A DNA stretch of 64,000 nt from Microbispora hainanensis (GCF_036186745.1 NZ_CP108086.1:3596001-3660000), one strand, 5' to 3'. Shown: positions 25,628 to 38,532, counted from the first letter of the stretch. Numbers and translations are program-made. Notes: a model not told the origin generated them from the sequence alone.

Positions 25628-26566
25628 TCACTTGCTGGAGATGCCGACCCCGAGGTCGAACTCACGGTAGACCCGGGCCCAGAAACCGTCGCGCAGCCAC
25701 ACGCGCGCCTCCGGATAGGGCCGCAGGGAGTGGCCGAGTTCCTTCTCGGCCTCGATGAGCAGCTCGGTGTCGATCACCGTGGGCAGCAGCGGTCCCGGCA
25801 GCAGATCACGGATGTTGTCCCGCCCGCGGGTCAGTATCCATTTCTGCGCCACATGTTCGCCGACCTCCTCCACACGGGGCCGGCCCGGGCCCAGCTTGGC
25901 GACCTGGCCTACGGGCGTCTTCGGCGGCATCGGCTTGACCGTACGGCCCGCGAAGACCTGGGCGGGAGACGGCGTGGGCGGCACGGGCACCGGCACCGGC
26001 GCGCGGGTGAAGAACGGACGCAGGAAATCGGCGCTCAATATCTCGACAGTGTCCGACTCCCACACGAGCCGCTCGGCCTGGTTCGTCCCGAACGGCGGCT
26101 CGACCCCCCACAAGTGGATGCGCACGCCGTACGCCTGCGCGGCCTCCACGGCGGGCACCATGTCCTCGTCCCCGGCGATCAGCACGGTGTCGCTCACGGC
26201 ATGGTGGCGGGCGAGCGCCTCCAGATCGCTGCGGATCTGGGCGTCCACCCCTTTCTGCTGGCCACGGGCGTTCAGGTTGCCCAATCTGACCTTGACCCAG
26301 GGAAGCTGGGCGATCACACGCTGGTCCACCGTGGGCACACGATCACGGGCGGCGTCGTACCAGTAGACACGCAGCAGCTCACCCGGGATGCGTTCGAGCG
26401 CATGCTTCTGGAGCGCCTGGATCAGCTCGTCCGCGGCGACGCGGTACTCCTTACGCTCCTTGGCGCCTAAGAGAACTTCACCGGCGGCCGCGTAAAGGTA
26501 ACCGACGTCCACGAGAACGGCATACTTTGCGGCAATGCCGTGTGCGCTGAAGTCCGGGATGGCCAT
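25628..26566 (-). CDS. NYN-domain (PIN-like) putative ribonuclease
   Basis: A 312-residue soluble protein. The N-terminal NYN domain (about 15-185) shows the acidic pattern of PIN-like nucleases: VDVGYLY, KGVDAQIRSDL and IAGDEDMVPAVE. A Pro-rich linker (about 190-225) joins a C-terminal domain (about 230-305, HVAQKWILTRGRDNIRDLLP) of unknown type that may bind RNA. NYN proteins are metal-dependent endoribonucleases in RNA processing; the substrate is unknown. The start is well supported by AGGAGG seven bases upstream. It appears monocistronic, with a likely promoter in the AT-rich gap at 26580-26640. Confidence 0.85.
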   Translation of the reverse strand: MAIPDFSAHGIAAKYAVLVDVGYLYAAAGEVLLGAKERKEYRVAADELIQALQKHALERIPGELLRVYWYDAARDRVPTVDQRVIAQLPWVKVRLGNLNARGQQKGVDAQIRSDLEALARHHAVSDTVLIAGDEDMVPAVEAAQAYGVRIHLWGVEPPFGTNQAERLVWESDTVEILSADFLRPFFTRAPVPVPVPPTPSPAQVFAGRTVKPMPPKTPVGQVAKLGPGRPRVEEVGEHVAQKWILTRGRDNIRDLLPGPLLPTVIDTELLIEAEKELGHSLRPYPEARVWLRDGFWARVYREFDLGVGISSK

Positions 26567-26709
26567 GGTGTCCTCCTGGACTCGTCACTAGTTGATCGGC
26601 TGACTATATTCCCCCGCTTTCTAGATAGTCCCAACTCTTGAGCCAGTTGACACCCTGTTCCGGCGATGTAATCGGTCCGTAGTCGTCGCCGATCGCGCCG
26701 GACGACGTC

Positions 26710-26943
26710 TCACCCGCCGGGGAAGAAGGCCCGGCGCCAGGCTCCCGGCCCGCGCGGGAGTCCCACCCGCAGGTGATGTGCCGGATTCCTCCAGTTTCGC
26801 AGGCTCGTTCGCGGTGCCGCCGACCGGGCGGCGTCCGCCGCCCGCGCCGCCGACTGTGCCGCCAGCGCGGCGACGAGCGCCGCGATCTCCTCGGGGGTGG
26901 CGTCCCCCTTGACGATGCTGAGGTAGGGCTCGCGGCTGCTCAC
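26710..26943 (-). CDS. accE: Acyl-CoA carboxylase epsilon subunit
   Basis: A 77-residue protein typical of the small actinobacterial epsilon subunits, which stabilise and stimulate the alpha-beta carboxylase complex. The N-terminal [20 protein letters not shown] is the family signature; the rest is a low-complexity Ala/Arg stretch with a C-terminal WRNP tail. The GTG start overlaps the stop of the beta subunit gene (GTGA), as usual, so the two are co-translated. The alpha (biotin carboxylase/BCCP) subunit is encoded elsewhere; birA at 34963 would biotinylate it. Confidence 0.88.
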   Translation of the reverse strand: MSSREPYLSIVKGDATPEEIAALVAALAAQSAARAADAARSAAPRTSLRNWRNPAHHLRVGLPRGPGAWRRAFFPGG

Positions 26944-28529
26944 AGCGGAATGTTCCCGTGCTTCTTCGGGGGCAGCGAGGCCCGCTTGTTGCGGAGGGCG
27001 CGCAGCGCGCGGACGACCTGGGCCCGGGTGTCCGAAGGCCGGATGACCGCGTCCACATAGCCGCGCTCGGCCGCGAGATACGGATTCGCCAGCGTGTCCT
27101 CATATTCGCTGATGAAACGGGCCCGCGCGGCGTCCGGGTCGTCGGCCGCGGCCAGCTCGCGCCGATAAAGGATGTTGACCGCGCCCTGGGCTCCCATGAC
27201 GGCGATCTGGGCGGTGGGCCAGGCCAGGTTGATGTCCGCGCCGAGGTGCTTGGACCCCATGACGTCGTACGCCCCGCCGTACGCCTTGCGGGTGATGACG
27301 GTGACCAGCGGGACGGTCGCCTCGGCGTAGGCGTAGAGGAGCTTGGCGCCGCGCCGGATGATGCCGTTCCACTCCTGATCGGTGCCGGGGAGGAAGCCCG
27401 GCACGTCGACGAAGGTCAGCACCGGGATGTTGAAGGCGTCGCAGGTGCGCACGAACCGGGCGGCCTTCTCGGAGGCGGCGATGTCGAGCGTGCCGGCGAA
27501 GCTCATCGGCTGGTTGGCGACGACGCCCACCGACCGCCCCTCGACCCGGCCGAAGCCGACGATGATGTTCGGCGCGAAGCCCGCGTGGATCTCCAGGAAC
27601 TCGCCGTCGTCGAGGACGTGCTCGATGACCGTGTGCATGTCGTACGGCTGGTTGGCCGAGTCGGGGACCAGCGTGTCGAGCTCGCGGTCCTCGTCGGTCG
27701 TCTCCAGGTCCGCCTCGACGTCGAAGGCGGGCGGGTCGTCCATGTTGTTGGACGGCAGATAGGACAGCAGCGCCCTGGCGAAGTCGAGGCAGTCCTGCTC
27801 GTCGGACGCCTCGTAGTGGGCGACGCCGGAGCGCGAGTTGTGCGTGTGCGCGCCGCCCAGCTCCTCGAACGTCACCTCCTCGCCGGTGACGGTCTTGATG
27901 ACGTCGGGCCCGGTGATGAACATGTGCGACTTCTCCTGCACCATCAGGACGAAGTCGGTCAGTGCGGGGGAATACACGGCGCCACCCGCGCACGGGCCCA
28001 TGATCAGCGAGATCTGCGGGACCACGCCGGAGGCGTGCACGTTGCGCTTGAAGATCTCGGCGTACAGGCCGAGGGAGACCACGCCCTCCTGGATGCGCGC
28101 CCCGCCCGAGTCGTTGATGCCGATCACCGGACAGCCGGTCTTGAGCGCGTGGTCCATGACCTTGACGATCTTCTCGCCGAAGACCTCGCCGAGCGACCCG
28201 CCGAACACGGTGAAGTCCTGCGCGAACACCGCGACCGGCCGGCCGTCCACCGTGCCGTAGCCGGTCACGACCCCGTCGCCGTACGGGCGCTCGCGGTCGA
28301 GGCCGAACGCGGTCGCCCGGTGCCTGGCCAGCTCGTCGAACTCCACGAAGGAGCCCTCGTCGAGGAAGGCCGCCAGCCGCTCGCGGGCCGTCATCTTGCC
28401 CTTGGCGTGCTGCTTCTCCACCGCTCGCTGGGAGCCCGCGTGGGCCGCCTCGCTCAGGCGCCGTTCCAGATCGGCGATCTTGCCGGCGGTGGTGTGGATG
28501 TCGATCTCGGGGACGCGTTCGGCGCTCAT
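26940..28529 (-). CDS. Acyl-CoA (propionyl/acetyl-CoA) carboxylase beta subunit
   Basis: A 529-residue carboxyltransferase that moves CO2 from carboxybiotin to acetyl- or propionyl-CoA, making malonyl- or methylmalonyl-CoA for fatty-acid and polyketide synthesis. Both crotonase-fold halves are complete: the oxyanion-hole loops are at [12 protein letters not shown] with [12 protein letters not shown], and [10 protein letters not shown] with [15 protein letters not shown]. The C-terminus ends in [10 protein letters not shown], the usual AccD/PccB end. The residue that separates propionyl from acetyl preference cannot be judged confidently by eye. It forms an operon with accE. Confidence 0.94.
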   Translation of the reverse strand: MSAERVPEIDIHTTAGKIADLERRLSEAAHAGSQRAVEKQHAKGKMTARERLAAFLDEGSFVEFDELARHRATAFGLDRERPYGDGVVTGYGTVDGRPVAVFAQDFTVFGGSLGEVFGEKIVKVMDHALKTGCPVIGINDSGGARIQEGVVSLGLYAEIFKRNVHASGVVPQISLIMGPCAGGAVYSPALTDFVLMVQEKSHMFITGPDVIKTVTGEEVTFEELGGAHTHNSRSGVAHYEASDEQDCLDFARALLSYLPSNNMDDPPAFDVEADLETTDEDRELDTLVPDSANQPYDMHTVIEHVLDDGEFLEIHAGFAPNIIVGFGRVEGRSVGVVANQPMSFAGTLDIAASEKAARFVRTCDAFNIPVLTFVDVPGFLPGTDQEWNGIIRRGAKLLYAYAEATVPLVTVITRKAYGGAYDVMGSKHLGADINLAWPTAQIAVMGAQGAVNILYRRELAAADDPDAARARFISEYEDTLANPYLAAERGYVDAVIRPSDTRAQVVRALRALRNKRASLPPKKHGNIPL

Positions 28530-28739
28530 CGCCCGCTCACCGTTCCTCGTGTGCTCAGCGGCCCTCGGGTCCCGAACGCCGCTCCGGGTCGCGTCGAATC
28601 CATGCCCGACAGGTTAACCAGAGCGGCATCGCGCGGTCGCTCCGGGTCGCGCGCAATGGGATCTACGGATGCCCCGCAGGAACGCGCCCCGTGCGCCGTT
28701 CGTTCGTCTTTACGACGGCTTTATACGACTGGGGGCTCC

Positions 28740-29501
28740 ATGACGGATGCCGTAAGGACGCAGGGATTGTTCAAGCGCTTCGGGCAGCAGGTGGCGGTCG
28801 GCGGTGTCGATCTGGTCGTCCCGAGGGGCAGCTTCGCCGGGCTGGTCGGCCCCAACGGCGCGGGCAAGACGACCACGCTGAGCATGGTCACCGGGCTGCT
28901 GCGCCCGGACGGCGGGCGGATCGAGATCGACGGCCACGACGTGTGGGCCGACCCGGTCGGCGTCAAGGCACGCATCGGCGTGCTGCCCGAGGGCCTGCGG
29001 CTGTTCGAACGGCTGTCCGGCCGCGAACTGCTGATGTACTGCGGCCAGTTGCGCGGCATCCCCATGGACGAGGTCGGAAAGCGCGCCGACGAGCTGCTCA
29101 GGGTCATGGGCCTGGTCGAGGCACAGGACAAGCTGGTGGTCGACTACTCCACCGGCATGCGCAAGAAGATCGGCCTCGCGGCGGCGCTGCTGCACAACCC
29201 GGGCGTGCTGTTCCTCGACGAGCCGTTCGAGGGCGTCGATCCCGTCTCCGCCAACACGCTGACCGAGGTGCTGCGCAGATATGTCGCCTCGGGCTCCACC
29301 GTCGTCTTCTCCAGCCACGTGATGGATCTGGTCGAGCGGCTGTGCGACTGGGTGTCGGTGATGAACCGCGGGTTCGTCGTCGCGCAGGGCCCGCTCGACG
29401 ACGTACGGCAGGGCCGCACGCTCAACGAGGCGTTCCTCGATCTGGTCGGCGTGCGCGGCAACGGGGAGGAGGGCCTGTCGTGGCTGGGCTCGCCGGCATG
29501 A
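28740..29501 (+). CDS. ABC transporter ATP-binding protein
   Basis: A 253-residue nucleotide-binding subunit of the CcmA/multidrug-exporter type. Walker A GPNGAGKTT is at about residues 39-47, and the signature is YSTGMRKKIGLA in place of LSGGQ, a usual variant in this subfamily; Walker B VLFLDEPFEGVD and the His switch SSHVMDL are intact. The ATG follows a TTATAC element by about a dozen bases, so the leader is short. The permease gene overlaps the stop by ATGA, forming a two-gene exporter operon whose substrate cannot be told from sequence. Confidence 0.92.
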   Translation: MTDAVRTQGLFKRFGQQVAVGGVDLVVPRGSFAGLVGPNGAGKTTTLSMVTGLLRPDGGRIEIDGHDVWADPVGVKARIGVLPEGLRLFERLSGRELLMYCGQLRGIPMDEVGKRADELLRVMGLVEAQDKLVVDYSTGMRKKIGLAAALLHNPGVLFLDEPFEGVDPVSANTLTEVLRRYVASGSTVVFSSHVMDLVERLCDWVSVMNRGFVVAQGPLDDVRQGRTLNEAFLDLVGVRGNGEEGLSWLGSPA

Positions 29502-31066
29502 CCTGGCTGTTCGTCCGGCTCAAGCTCAGCCTGGTGCGCGGGGGCCTGCGCGGCGACGCCGGCAGGCAGGCCGGCTTCGCCTTCTCCATGGTCGTCGCGC
29601 TTGTCGCGGCCGTCGCCGGTTTCGCCCTGGTGTCCCTCATCCGGTCCGCGCCGTCCGACATCGCCCTCGACCTCGTGGCGACGGCGTTCGCGATCTTCGC
29701 CATCGGGTGGGTCATCGTGCCGCTGACGGCGTTCGGCCTGGACGAGACGCTCGACCCGGCCCGGCTGGCCCTGTTTCCGCTGACCACCCGGCAGCTCGCG
29801 ACCGGCATGCTGGCAGCGTCGGCGACCGGGCCGTGGCCGATCGCCTCGCTGATCGCGCTGTCCGGCGGCGTGGTCGCGCTCGCCCACGGTCCTGGCGGGG
29901 TGCTGCTCGGGGTGCCCGCGGTGATCCTCGTGTTCGCCTTCTGCCTCACCACGTCGCGCCTGGTGACCACCGGGCTGTCCGGCCTGCTGCGCACCCGCAG
30001 GGGACGCGATCTGCTGGCGGTCGCCGCCATCTTCGTGGTGCTGCTCGTCCAGGTGCCGAACCTGCTGGTCAACCGCGGCCTGTCGGGCGACCCCACGCGG
30101 ATGCTGGCGTCGGTGGGCGACGCCCTGCGCTGGACGCCGCCGGGGCTGGCCGCGCACGCGATCGCCGACGGGGGCCTCATCGGCGTCGCCGAGCTGATCG
30201 TCGTCGCGATGTCGGTCGTCGTGCTGGGATGGCTGTGGGTCGCCGCGCTGCGGCACGCGCTGGTGCGGCCCGACGCCTCCAGCCAGGGCGGCGGCTCCGT
30301 CCGGAGGTCGGGCCGGATCTCGATCGGCCGGTTCCTGCCCGGCGGCATGCTCGGCGCGGTCGTCGCGAAGGAACTGAAGTACGCCGCGCGGGAGCCCCGG
30401 GGCCGGGTGAACTGGATCATGGCGCTGTGCGTCACCGTGATCGTCACGCTCTCCCTGCGCGGTGGGGACGGCGAGGCCGGCCTTGGTTCGGTGATCGGGC
30501 CCGCCTGCCTGGCGGCCGTCATGATCGGGTTGCAGGCGGGCAACTCCTTCGGCATCGACGGCAGGTCGCTGTGGATGAACGCCGTGGCGTTCTCCACCCC
30601 GCGCGACCTGCGTACCGACCTGGCCGGGCGGCATCTGGCCATGGCGGTCATCGGGGTGCCGCTGCTGCTCGCGGTGTCGCTGTTCGCCGGCGTGGTGGGA
30701 GGAGGCGACGCCGCCTGGGCTCTCGCCGCCGTTCCTGTCGCCTGGGGCGTGCTCGGCGTCACCATGGGCGTCGGCGCGATCACCAGTGTGACCGCGCCCT
30801 ACACCTACCCCGACCGCCTGAACGCCTTCAGCGGCGCCGCTCCCGGGCAGGGCGGGCAGGCGTTCGCGGCCTCCTTCGCCACGATGGTCGTCACCGGCGT
30901 GCTCACGCTGCCGGTCGTGCTGCCGGTCCTGTTGGGCCTGACCTGGTGGGCCGTGTTCGCCGTGCCGTACGGCGTGGCGGCCGCGTGGGCGGGACGCCGG
31001 ATCGCCGCCGGTGTCGGCTTCGCCCGCCTCCCCGAGCTCCTCGCCGCCGTCTCCCGCCCCACCTGA
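29498..31066 (+). CDS. ABC transporter permease (ABC-2-like)
   Basis: A 522-residue protein with about 12 predicted membrane helices, for example FAFSMVVALVAAVAGFALVS, DLLAVAAIFVVLLVQV and LIGVAELIVVAMSVVVLGWL. The ATG overlaps the ATPase stop. No substrate-binding or extracellular domain is present, which fits an exporter driven by the upstream ATPase. It ends about 130 bp before ppc. Substrate is unknown; homologues in actinobacteria are annotated only as transporter proteins. Confidence 0.87.
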   Translation: MTWLFVRLKLSLVRGGLRGDAGRQAGFAFSMVVALVAAVAGFALVSLIRSAPSDIALDLVATAFAIFAIGWVIVPLTAFGLDETLDPARLALFPLTTRQLATGMLAASATGPWPIASLIALSGGVVALAHGPGGVLLGVPAVILVFAFCLTTSRLVTTGLSGLLRTRRGRDLLAVAAIFVVLLVQVPNLLVNRGLSGDPTRMLASVGDALRWTPPGLAAHAIADGGLIGVAELIVVAMSVVVLGWLWVAALRHALVRPDASSQGGGSVRRSGRISIGRFLPGGMLGAVVAKELKYAAREPRGRVNWIMALCVTVIVTLSLRGGDGEAGLGSVIGPACLAAVMIGLQAGNSFGIDGRSLWMNAVAFSTPRDLRTDLAGRHLAMAVIGVPLLLAVSLFAGVVGGGDAAWALAAVPVAWGVLGVTMGVGAITSVTAPYTYPDRLNAFSGAAPGQGGQAFAASFATMVVTGVLTLPVVLPVLLGLTWWAVFAVPYGVAAAWAGRRIAAGVGFARLPELLAAVSRPT

Positions 31067-31198
31067 CGGTGCTGTCGTGCCGCGCTTCCGCGCGGGGGTG
31101 TTGTCCTGCTTCCGCGCGGGGGGTGCGTTTTGAGTGGTCTAGTCCAATTGGTGAGACCGCCCTCGGGCTGCCGAGCGCGATTCGCTAGCCTTCGAAGC

Positions 31199-33835
<2,637 letters not shown>

Positions 33836-33851
33836 CGACGGCCCGCCTGAG

Positions 33852-33887
33852 CCGGTGGTCGCGCGCGGCGACGCCCGCGACCACCGG
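33852..33887. terminator. Bidirectional hairpin between ppc and fdhD
   Basis: A perfect 12-bp stem (CCGGTGGTCGCG at 33852-33863 with its complement at 33876-33887) encloses a 12-base loop in the 62-bp convergent gap. There is no T-run on either side, so it would act as an intrinsic-like hairpin typical of high-GC actinomycetes. Confidence 0.65.
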
Positions 33888-33897
33888 CACAGGCGGC

Positions 33898-34797
33898 TCA
33901 GGCGGTCTCGGCCTGCTCGGCCTCGATCCGCCCGACCTCGATCCGATCCGGGCAGGCGTAGATGTTGAAGCGCTCCTCGCGCAGGAAGCCCACGAGCGTG
34001 ACGCCGAACTCGCGCGCCAGATCGACGGCGAGCGAGGAGGGCGCGGACACGGCGCACACGATCTGGATCCCGGCGCTCGCGGCCTTCTGCATGATCTCGT
34101 AGCCGACCCGGCCGCTGACCAGCAGCACGTGCCGGTCGAGCGGGGTCCGGCCGCCGAGCATCGCCCAGCCGACCAGCTTGTCGACGGCGTTGTGCCGTCC
34201 CACGTCCTCCCGCACGGCCAGCGGCGTGCCGTCGGGCGTGAACAGCCCGGCGGCGTGCAGCCCGCCCGTCCTGCCGAACACCCCCTGGGCCTCCCGCAGC
34301 CGGTCGGGCAGGCCGTACAGGGTCGTGGCGGACACGGCGACCGGCGTGCGCGCGGCAGGCACGGCGCAGCGGTCGCGCAGGGCGTCGAGGCTCGCCGTGC
34401 CGCAGACGCCGCACGCGCTCGACGTCAGGAAGTTGCGCGCCGCCGCGCCGAGGTCGGGGAGCCGGGTGGCGGTGAGCCGCACCGTCACGGTGTTGTAGCG
34501 CGCCTCGGGGTCCAGGTCCTCGTCGGTGCAGTAGCCGATGGCGGCGATGTCGCCGGGGCCTGCGATGCCCTCGCCGTGCAGGAACCCCGCCGCGAGCTCG
34601 AAGTCCGCGCCCGGCGTCCGCATCGTGATCGCCACCGTACGGCTCTCGCCTCCGGCAAGCAGCCGGATCTCCAGCGGTTCCTCCGTGGCCAGGTCGTCAC
34701 GCCGGTCGCGTACGGCCGATCCGGACACCCTCCGGACGCGTGACCGGGTGACGGGCCCCAGACGGGCAGTGGGCCGCGCCGCGCCGTCCGATTCCAT
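33898..34797 (-). CDS. fdhD: Formate dehydrogenase accessory sulfurtransferase FdhD
   Basis: A 299-residue protein that passes sulfur from a cysteine desulfurase to the molybdenum cofactor of formate dehydrogenase. The catalytic CGVC pair (about residues 127-130, SSACGVCGTASLDAL) and the cofactor-binding GLFTPDGTPLAVREDVGRHN segment are intact. The ATG at 34797 is preceded by AGGAGG with seven bases between. No formate dehydrogenase structural gene is in the window, so its client is encoded elsewhere. It is divergent from birA across a 165-bp gap. Confidence 0.94.
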   Translation of the reverse strand: MESDGAARPTARLGPVTRSRVRRVSGSAVRDRRDDLATEEPLEIRLLAGGESRTVAITMRTPGADFELAAGFLHGEGIAGPGDIAAIGYCTDEDLDPEARYNTVTVRLTATRLPDLGAAARNFLTSSACGVCGTASLDALRDRCAVPAARTPVAVSATTLYGLPDRLREAQGVFGRTGGLHAAGLFTPDGTPLAVREDVGRHNAVDKLVGWAMLGGRTPLDRHVLLVSGRVGYEIMQKAASAGIQIVCAVSAPSSLAVDLAREFGVTLVGFLREERFNIYACPDRIEVGRIEAEQAETA

Positions 34798-34962
34798 CTG
34801 TCTTCCTCCTTGGCGGCATGGCTGCTGATCCATCCCGTACGCAGCCTGCCACGCCGCCGGCCGGCCGTCGCCCGCCGGGTGGGCCCGGGATGCCCGGCAA
34901 GCGTGGTTCCAGCGGACGGACGGCGCGGCGGGGGCGGGTCCGCGGGCCGATAGCCTGGGGGC

Positions 34963-35808
34963 GTGCCCGACTCGCCGTACGCCGATCTCGACCGGCCTCC
35001 GCTGTCCGAGACCGCGCTGACCAGGGCGCTGGTGCGCCCGGGCTCGCTGTGGTCGTCCATCCGCGTGGTCGAGCGGACCGGCTCCACCAACGCCGACCTG
35101 GCCAGGACCGTGCGCGACGACCCGGCCGAGGGCGCCGTGCTCGTCGCGGAAGTGCAGTCCGCCGGGCGGGGCAGGCTGGGCCGCACGTGGAGCGCGCCGC
35201 CGCGCTCGGGGCTGACGTTCTCGATGCTGCTGCGGCCGGAGGTGCCGCTCGCCCGGCAGGGCTGGCTGGCGCTGCTGGTCGGCCTCGCCGCCGCCTCGGC
35301 CGTACGGCGGATCGCGGAGATCGACGTGCGGCTCAAGTGGCCCAACGACCTCATGGTGGGAGAGCGCAAGCTCGCCGGGATCCTGGCCGAGCGGGTGGAC
35401 CGCATGGTGGTCATCGGCATGGGGCTCAACGTCTCGCTGCGGCCGGAGGAGCTGCCCGTGGAGCGGGCCACGTCCCTCGCCGTCGAGAACGCCGTCTGCA
35501 CCGACCGCGACCCGCTGCTGCGCGCGATCCTGCGGGAGATCGAGTCGCACTACCGGGAGTGGACGGTCGCCGGCGGCGACCCGGACGCCTCGGGCCTGCG
35601 TGCCGCCTACCTCGCCTGGTCGTCCACCGTGGGCCAGGAGGTCAGGGTCGAGCTGCCCGGCGACCGGGTGCTGACCGGCCTGGCGACCGGCGTCGACGCG
35701 TCCGGTCACCTGGTCGTGCGCGCCCAGGACGGAGAGCACACGCTCAGCGCGGGCGACGTCGTCCACGTGCGCCGGTCGCCGGAGACCGGGCCGCCCGTCT
35801 CCGAATGA
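34963..35808 (+). CDS. birA: Biotin-[acetyl-CoA-carboxylase] ligase
   Basis: A 281-residue class I biotin protein ligase without the DNA-binding domain of E. coli BirA; it biotinylates the acyl-CoA carboxylase alpha subunit. Motifs: the substrate loop SAGRGRLGRTW (about residues 65-75), LKWPNDLMVGERKLAGIL (catalytic Lys) and GMGLNVS. The GTG start is followed by PDSPYADLDRPPLS, typical of actinobacterial forms. It begins the run birA, PH-domain protein, cyclase; purK-purE follow later in the same direction, an arrangement common in actinomycetes. Confidence 0.93.
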   Translation: MPDSPYADLDRPPLSETALTRALVRPGSLWSSIRVVERTGSTNADLARTVRDDPAEGAVLVAEVQSAGRGRLGRTWSAPPRSGLTFSMLLRPEVPLARQGWLALLVGLAAASAVRRIAEIDVRLKWPNDLMVGERKLAGILAERVDRMVVIGMGLNVSLRPEELPVERATSLAVENAVCTDRDPLLRAILREIESHYREWTVAGGDPDASGLRAAYLAWSSTVGQEVRVELPGDRVLTGLATGVDASGHLVVRAQDGEHTLSAGDVVHVRRSPETGPPVSE

Positions 35809-35873
35809 TCGGAGCCGCCGGGCGATCGGGCGAACACATGCAATCGACCGGCGATCGTGTCACGATTTGCGCC

Positions 35874-36386
35874 ATGGGTCTCCCCGATCAATATCTGGCC
35901 GACGGCGAGCGGGTCGTTCTGTCGTTCCATCCGCACTGGAAGCGGCTGATCCTTCCGTTCCTCGCCCTCATCGTCGTGCTGGCCGCCGCCGTCGCGGCCT
36001 TCATCTTCATCCCCGGCGACTACGAATACGCGGGATACGCCCGCGGCGCGGTGGCCGTCGTCGCCTTCGTCGCGCTGGTCCTGTGGACGATCATCCCCTA
36101 CCTGCGCTGGGTCACGACGTCGTACACGCTGACCTCGCACCGCTTCGCGATCAGCATCGGAGTGCTGAACAAGTCGGAGGACGACATCCCGCTGGCCAAG
36201 GTGAGCAGCGTGAGCTCCGACCAGCGGCTCATCGAGCGGATCCTCGGATGCGGCACGCTCCGGGTCGAGTCGGCCTCGGAGAAGGGCGACATCGACTATC
36301 GCGACATCCCCCAGATCCAGCGGGTGCGGCACGAGCTGTTCCGGCTGGTGGAGGACGCCGCGGACGGGAACATCGACGGGGAATGA
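35874..36386 (+). CDS. PH-domain-containing membrane protein
   Basis: A 170-residue protein with an N-terminal segment (MGLPDQYLADGERVVLSFHPH), two close membrane helices (about 25-47 and 58-78) and a bacterial PH (bPH2/YdbS-like) domain (about 85-155, TSYTLTSHRFAISIGVLNK and IPLAKVSSVSSDQRLIERI). This compact form is frequent next to birA and purK in actinobacteria. It is presumably peripheral to the membrane with the PH domain in the cytoplasm. A biochemical role is not known. The stop overlaps an in-frame ATG of the cyclase frame, so the two are likely co-transcribed. Confidence 0.88.
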   Translation: MGLPDQYLADGERVVLSFHPHWKRLILPFLALIVVLAAAVAAFIFIPGDYEYAGYARGAVAVVAFVALVLWTIIPYLRWVTTSYTLTSHRFAISIGVLNKSEDDIPLAKVSSVSSDQRLIERILGCGTLRVESASEKGDIDYRDIPQIQRVRHELFRLVEDAADGNIDGE

Positions 36387-36424
36387 ACGCGGCGCGGCCT
36401 GCGCGCCGCGCGGGGGAGGGGGAC

Positions 36425-37426
36425 GTGGACACTAGCGGGCGGCCAGGCGCCGACGACATGCGGCGGCTGTTCCTGGGGCAGGCGCCGGCCTACACCCGGA
36501 GGCAGGTCGCCGAGGCGGCCGGCATCCCGCAGGACCTGGCGGCGCGGATCTGGCGGGCCCTCGGCTTCGCCACGTTCTCCGACGACGCCGTGGCGTTCAC
36601 CGAGGCCGACCTGGAGTCCCTGCGCCGCATCCGCGACCTGATCGACACGGAGACGCTCGACGAGCGCACCGTCATCCGCATGGCCAGGGCCCTCGGCCGT
36701 ACGACCGCGCGGCTCGCCCAGTGGCAGGCCGAGATCATGCTGGACGCGCTGATCCAGCCCGGCGCGAAGGCGGGGGAGGACGCGCTGCGGCAGGTGGTGG
36801 ACACGGTCAGCCGCCTGCTGCCGGACTTCGAGCAGACGCTGGTGCACGTCTGGCGCTCCCAGCTCGCCGCGACCGCGAGCCGGCTGGTCTCCCTCGCCGA
36901 GCCCGGCGAGGACGTCTCGCCGACCCGGCCGAGGCTCGGGGTCGGGTTCGCCGACCTCGTCGCCTTCACCCGCGTGTCGCGGGAGCTGGACGAGCTGGCG
37001 CTGGCCGACCTGGTCGAGGGGTTCGAGTCGCGGGCCTCCGACGTGATCGCGGCGCACGACGGCCGGCTGGTCAAGACGCTCGGCGACGAGGTGCTCTTCA
37101 CCGCCGCCGACCCGAGGACCGCCGCCCTCATCGCCCTCGATTTGATCGACGAGCTCAAACGCGACGCCGAGGGGCCCGACGTGCGGGTCGGGCTGGCGTA
37201 CGGCCCGGTGCTCCCGGCGATGGGCGACGTCTTCGGCACGACGGTCAACCTGGCGGCCCGGCTGACGGCCATCGCCAGGCCCGGCACGATCCTGGCCGAC
37301 AGCGAGCTGGCCGCAGGCCTCACCGGTGCTCCCGGCGTCGACCTGGTCAAACTCCGCCGCCGTCCCGCCCGCGGGCTCGGCGTGGTGGAGCCGTATGTTC
37401 TGAGGAGATCCACCCGAGAAAGTTGA
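36425..37426 (+). CDS. Class III adenylate/guanylate cyclase with N-terminal regulatory domain
   Basis: A 333-residue soluble cyclase of the Rv1264 type. The N-terminal regulatory domain (about 1-155) has the [12 protein letters not shown] and [17 protein letters not shown] segments. The catalytic domain has both metal-binding Asp ([10 protein letters not shown] and LGDEVLF), the purine-selecting Lys (VKTLGD) and Asp ([10 protein letters not shown]), and the transition-state Asn and Arg (NLAARLTA), so it should make cAMP. I chose the GTG at 36425 for its GGGGGAGGGGGAC ribosome site; the ATG at 36383 overlapping the previous stop is the alternative. In Rv1264 the N-domain inhibits at neutral pH and releases at acid pH; that is known for the family, not shown here. 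Confidence 0.9.
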   Translation: MDTSGRPGADDMRRLFLGQAPAYTRRQVAEAAGIPQDLAARIWRALGFATFSDDAVAFTEADLESLRRIRDLIDTETLDERTVIRMARALGRTTARLAQWQAEIMLDALIQPGAKAGEDALRQVVDTVSRLLPDFEQTLVHVWRSQLAATASRLVSLAEPGEDVSPTRPRLGVGFADLVAFTRVSRELDELALADLVEGFESRASDVIAAHDGRLVKTLGDEVLFTAADPRTAALIALDLIDELKRDAEGPDVRVGLAYGPVLPAMGDVFGTTVNLAARLTAIARPGTILADSELAAGLTGAPGVDLVKLRRRPARGLGVVEPYVLRRSTRES

Positions 37427-37436
37427 GGTGCAGCAC

Positions 37437-38522
37437 ATGCCGTACGAAGTCCAGGGCGTGGTGGCGCGCGGCAAGGGTGAGGCGGTGACGCTGGAGACGG
37501 TCGTCGTGCCCGACCCGGGGCCCGGCGAGGCGGTCGTGAACGTGCAGGCCTGCGGGGTCTGCCACACCGACCTCCACTATCGCGAGGGCGGCATCAACGA
37601 CGACTTCCCGTTCCTCCTGGGCCACGAGGCCGCGGGCGTCGTCGAGGCGGTCGGCCCTGGCGTGACCGACGTAGAGCCCGGCGACTACGTGATCCTCAAC
37701 TGGCGGGCGGTGTGCGGGCAGTGCCGCGCGTGCCTGCGGGGCAGGCCGTGGTACTGCTTCGCCACCCACAACGCGGCGCAGAAGATGACGCTGGCCGACG
37801 GCACCGTGCTCAGCCCGGCGCTCGGCATCGGGGCCTTCCTGGAGAAGACCCTGGTGGCGGCCGGGCAGTGCACGAAGGTCAACCCGGCGGCCAAGCCGGC
37901 CGTCGCCGGGCTGCTCGGCTGCGGCGTGATGGCCGGTCTCGGGGCCGCGATCAACACCGGCGGCGTGACCCGGGGCGACTCGGTCGCGGTGATCGGCTGC
38001 GGCGGCGTGGGCAACGCGGCCATCGCGGGCGCCCAGCTCGCCGGCGCGACCACGATCATCGCGGTGGACGTGGACGACCGCAAGCTCGACTGGGCTCGCG
38101 GCTTCGGCGCCACGCACACGGTCAACTCCCGGGAGACCGACCCGGTGGAGGCGATCCGCGAGCTGACCGGCGGGTTCGGCGCCGACGTCGTGATCGAGGC
38201 GGTGGGCCGTCCCGAGACGTACAAGCAGGCGTTCTACGCCCGCGACCTGGCCGGGACCGTCGTGCTGGTCGGCGTGCCGACGCCGGAGATGCAGATCGAA
38301 CTGCCGCTGCTCGACGTCTTCGGCCGCGGCGGCGCGCTCAAGTCCTCCTGGTATGGCGACTGCCTGCCCAGCCGTGACTTCCCCATGCTGATCGACCTCT
38401 ACCTGCAGGGACGGCTCGACCTCGAGGGGTTCGTCACCGAGACCATCGGCCTCGACCAGGTCGAGGAGGCGTTCGGCAAGATGCACCGCGGGGAGGTGCT
38501 GCGCTCCGTCGTGGTGCTCTGA
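37437..38522 (+). CDS. mscR: S-(hydroxymethyl)mycothiol dehydrogenase (Zn-dependent)
   Basis: A 361-residue class III-type medium-chain dehydrogenase that oxidises the formaldehyde-mycothiol adduct with NAD, and can reduce nitrosomycothiol. Catalytic zinc ligands: [11 protein letters not shown] and GHEAAGVVE; structural zinc cysteines: [16 protein letters not shown]; Rossmann motif: [13 protein letters not shown]. The sequence tracks actinobacterial MscR/AdhE2 throughout. The ATG at 37437 has GAGG seven bases upstream; a GTG three codons earlier is possible. The metallo-hydrolase gene that often follows is absent; the next gene is bfd after a terminator. Confidence 0.88.
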   Translation: MPYEVQGVVARGKGEAVTLETVVVPDPGPGEAVVNVQACGVCHTDLHYREGGINDDFPFLLGHEAAGVVEAVGPGVTDVEPGDYVILNWRAVCGQCRACLRGRPWYCFATHNAAQKMTLADGTVLSPALGIGAFLEKTLVAAGQCTKVNPAAKPAVAGLLGCGVMAGLGAAINTGGVTRGDSVAVIGCGGVGNAAIAGAQLAGATTIIAVDVDDRKLDWARGFGATHTVNSRETDPVEAIRELTGGFGADVVIEAVGRPETYKQAFYARDLAGTVVLVGVPTPEMQIELPLLDVFGRGGALKSSWYGDCLPSRDFPMLIDLYLQGRLDLEGFVTETIGLDQVEEAFGKMHRGEVLRSVVVL

Positions 38523-38532
38523 CGCGCGCGTG

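Noticed and set aside
26958-28739. N-terminal extension of the ABC ATPase frame back through the carboxylase gene
   Set aside because: It lies opposite the acyl-CoA carboxylase beta subunit; the ATPase starts naturally at 28740.
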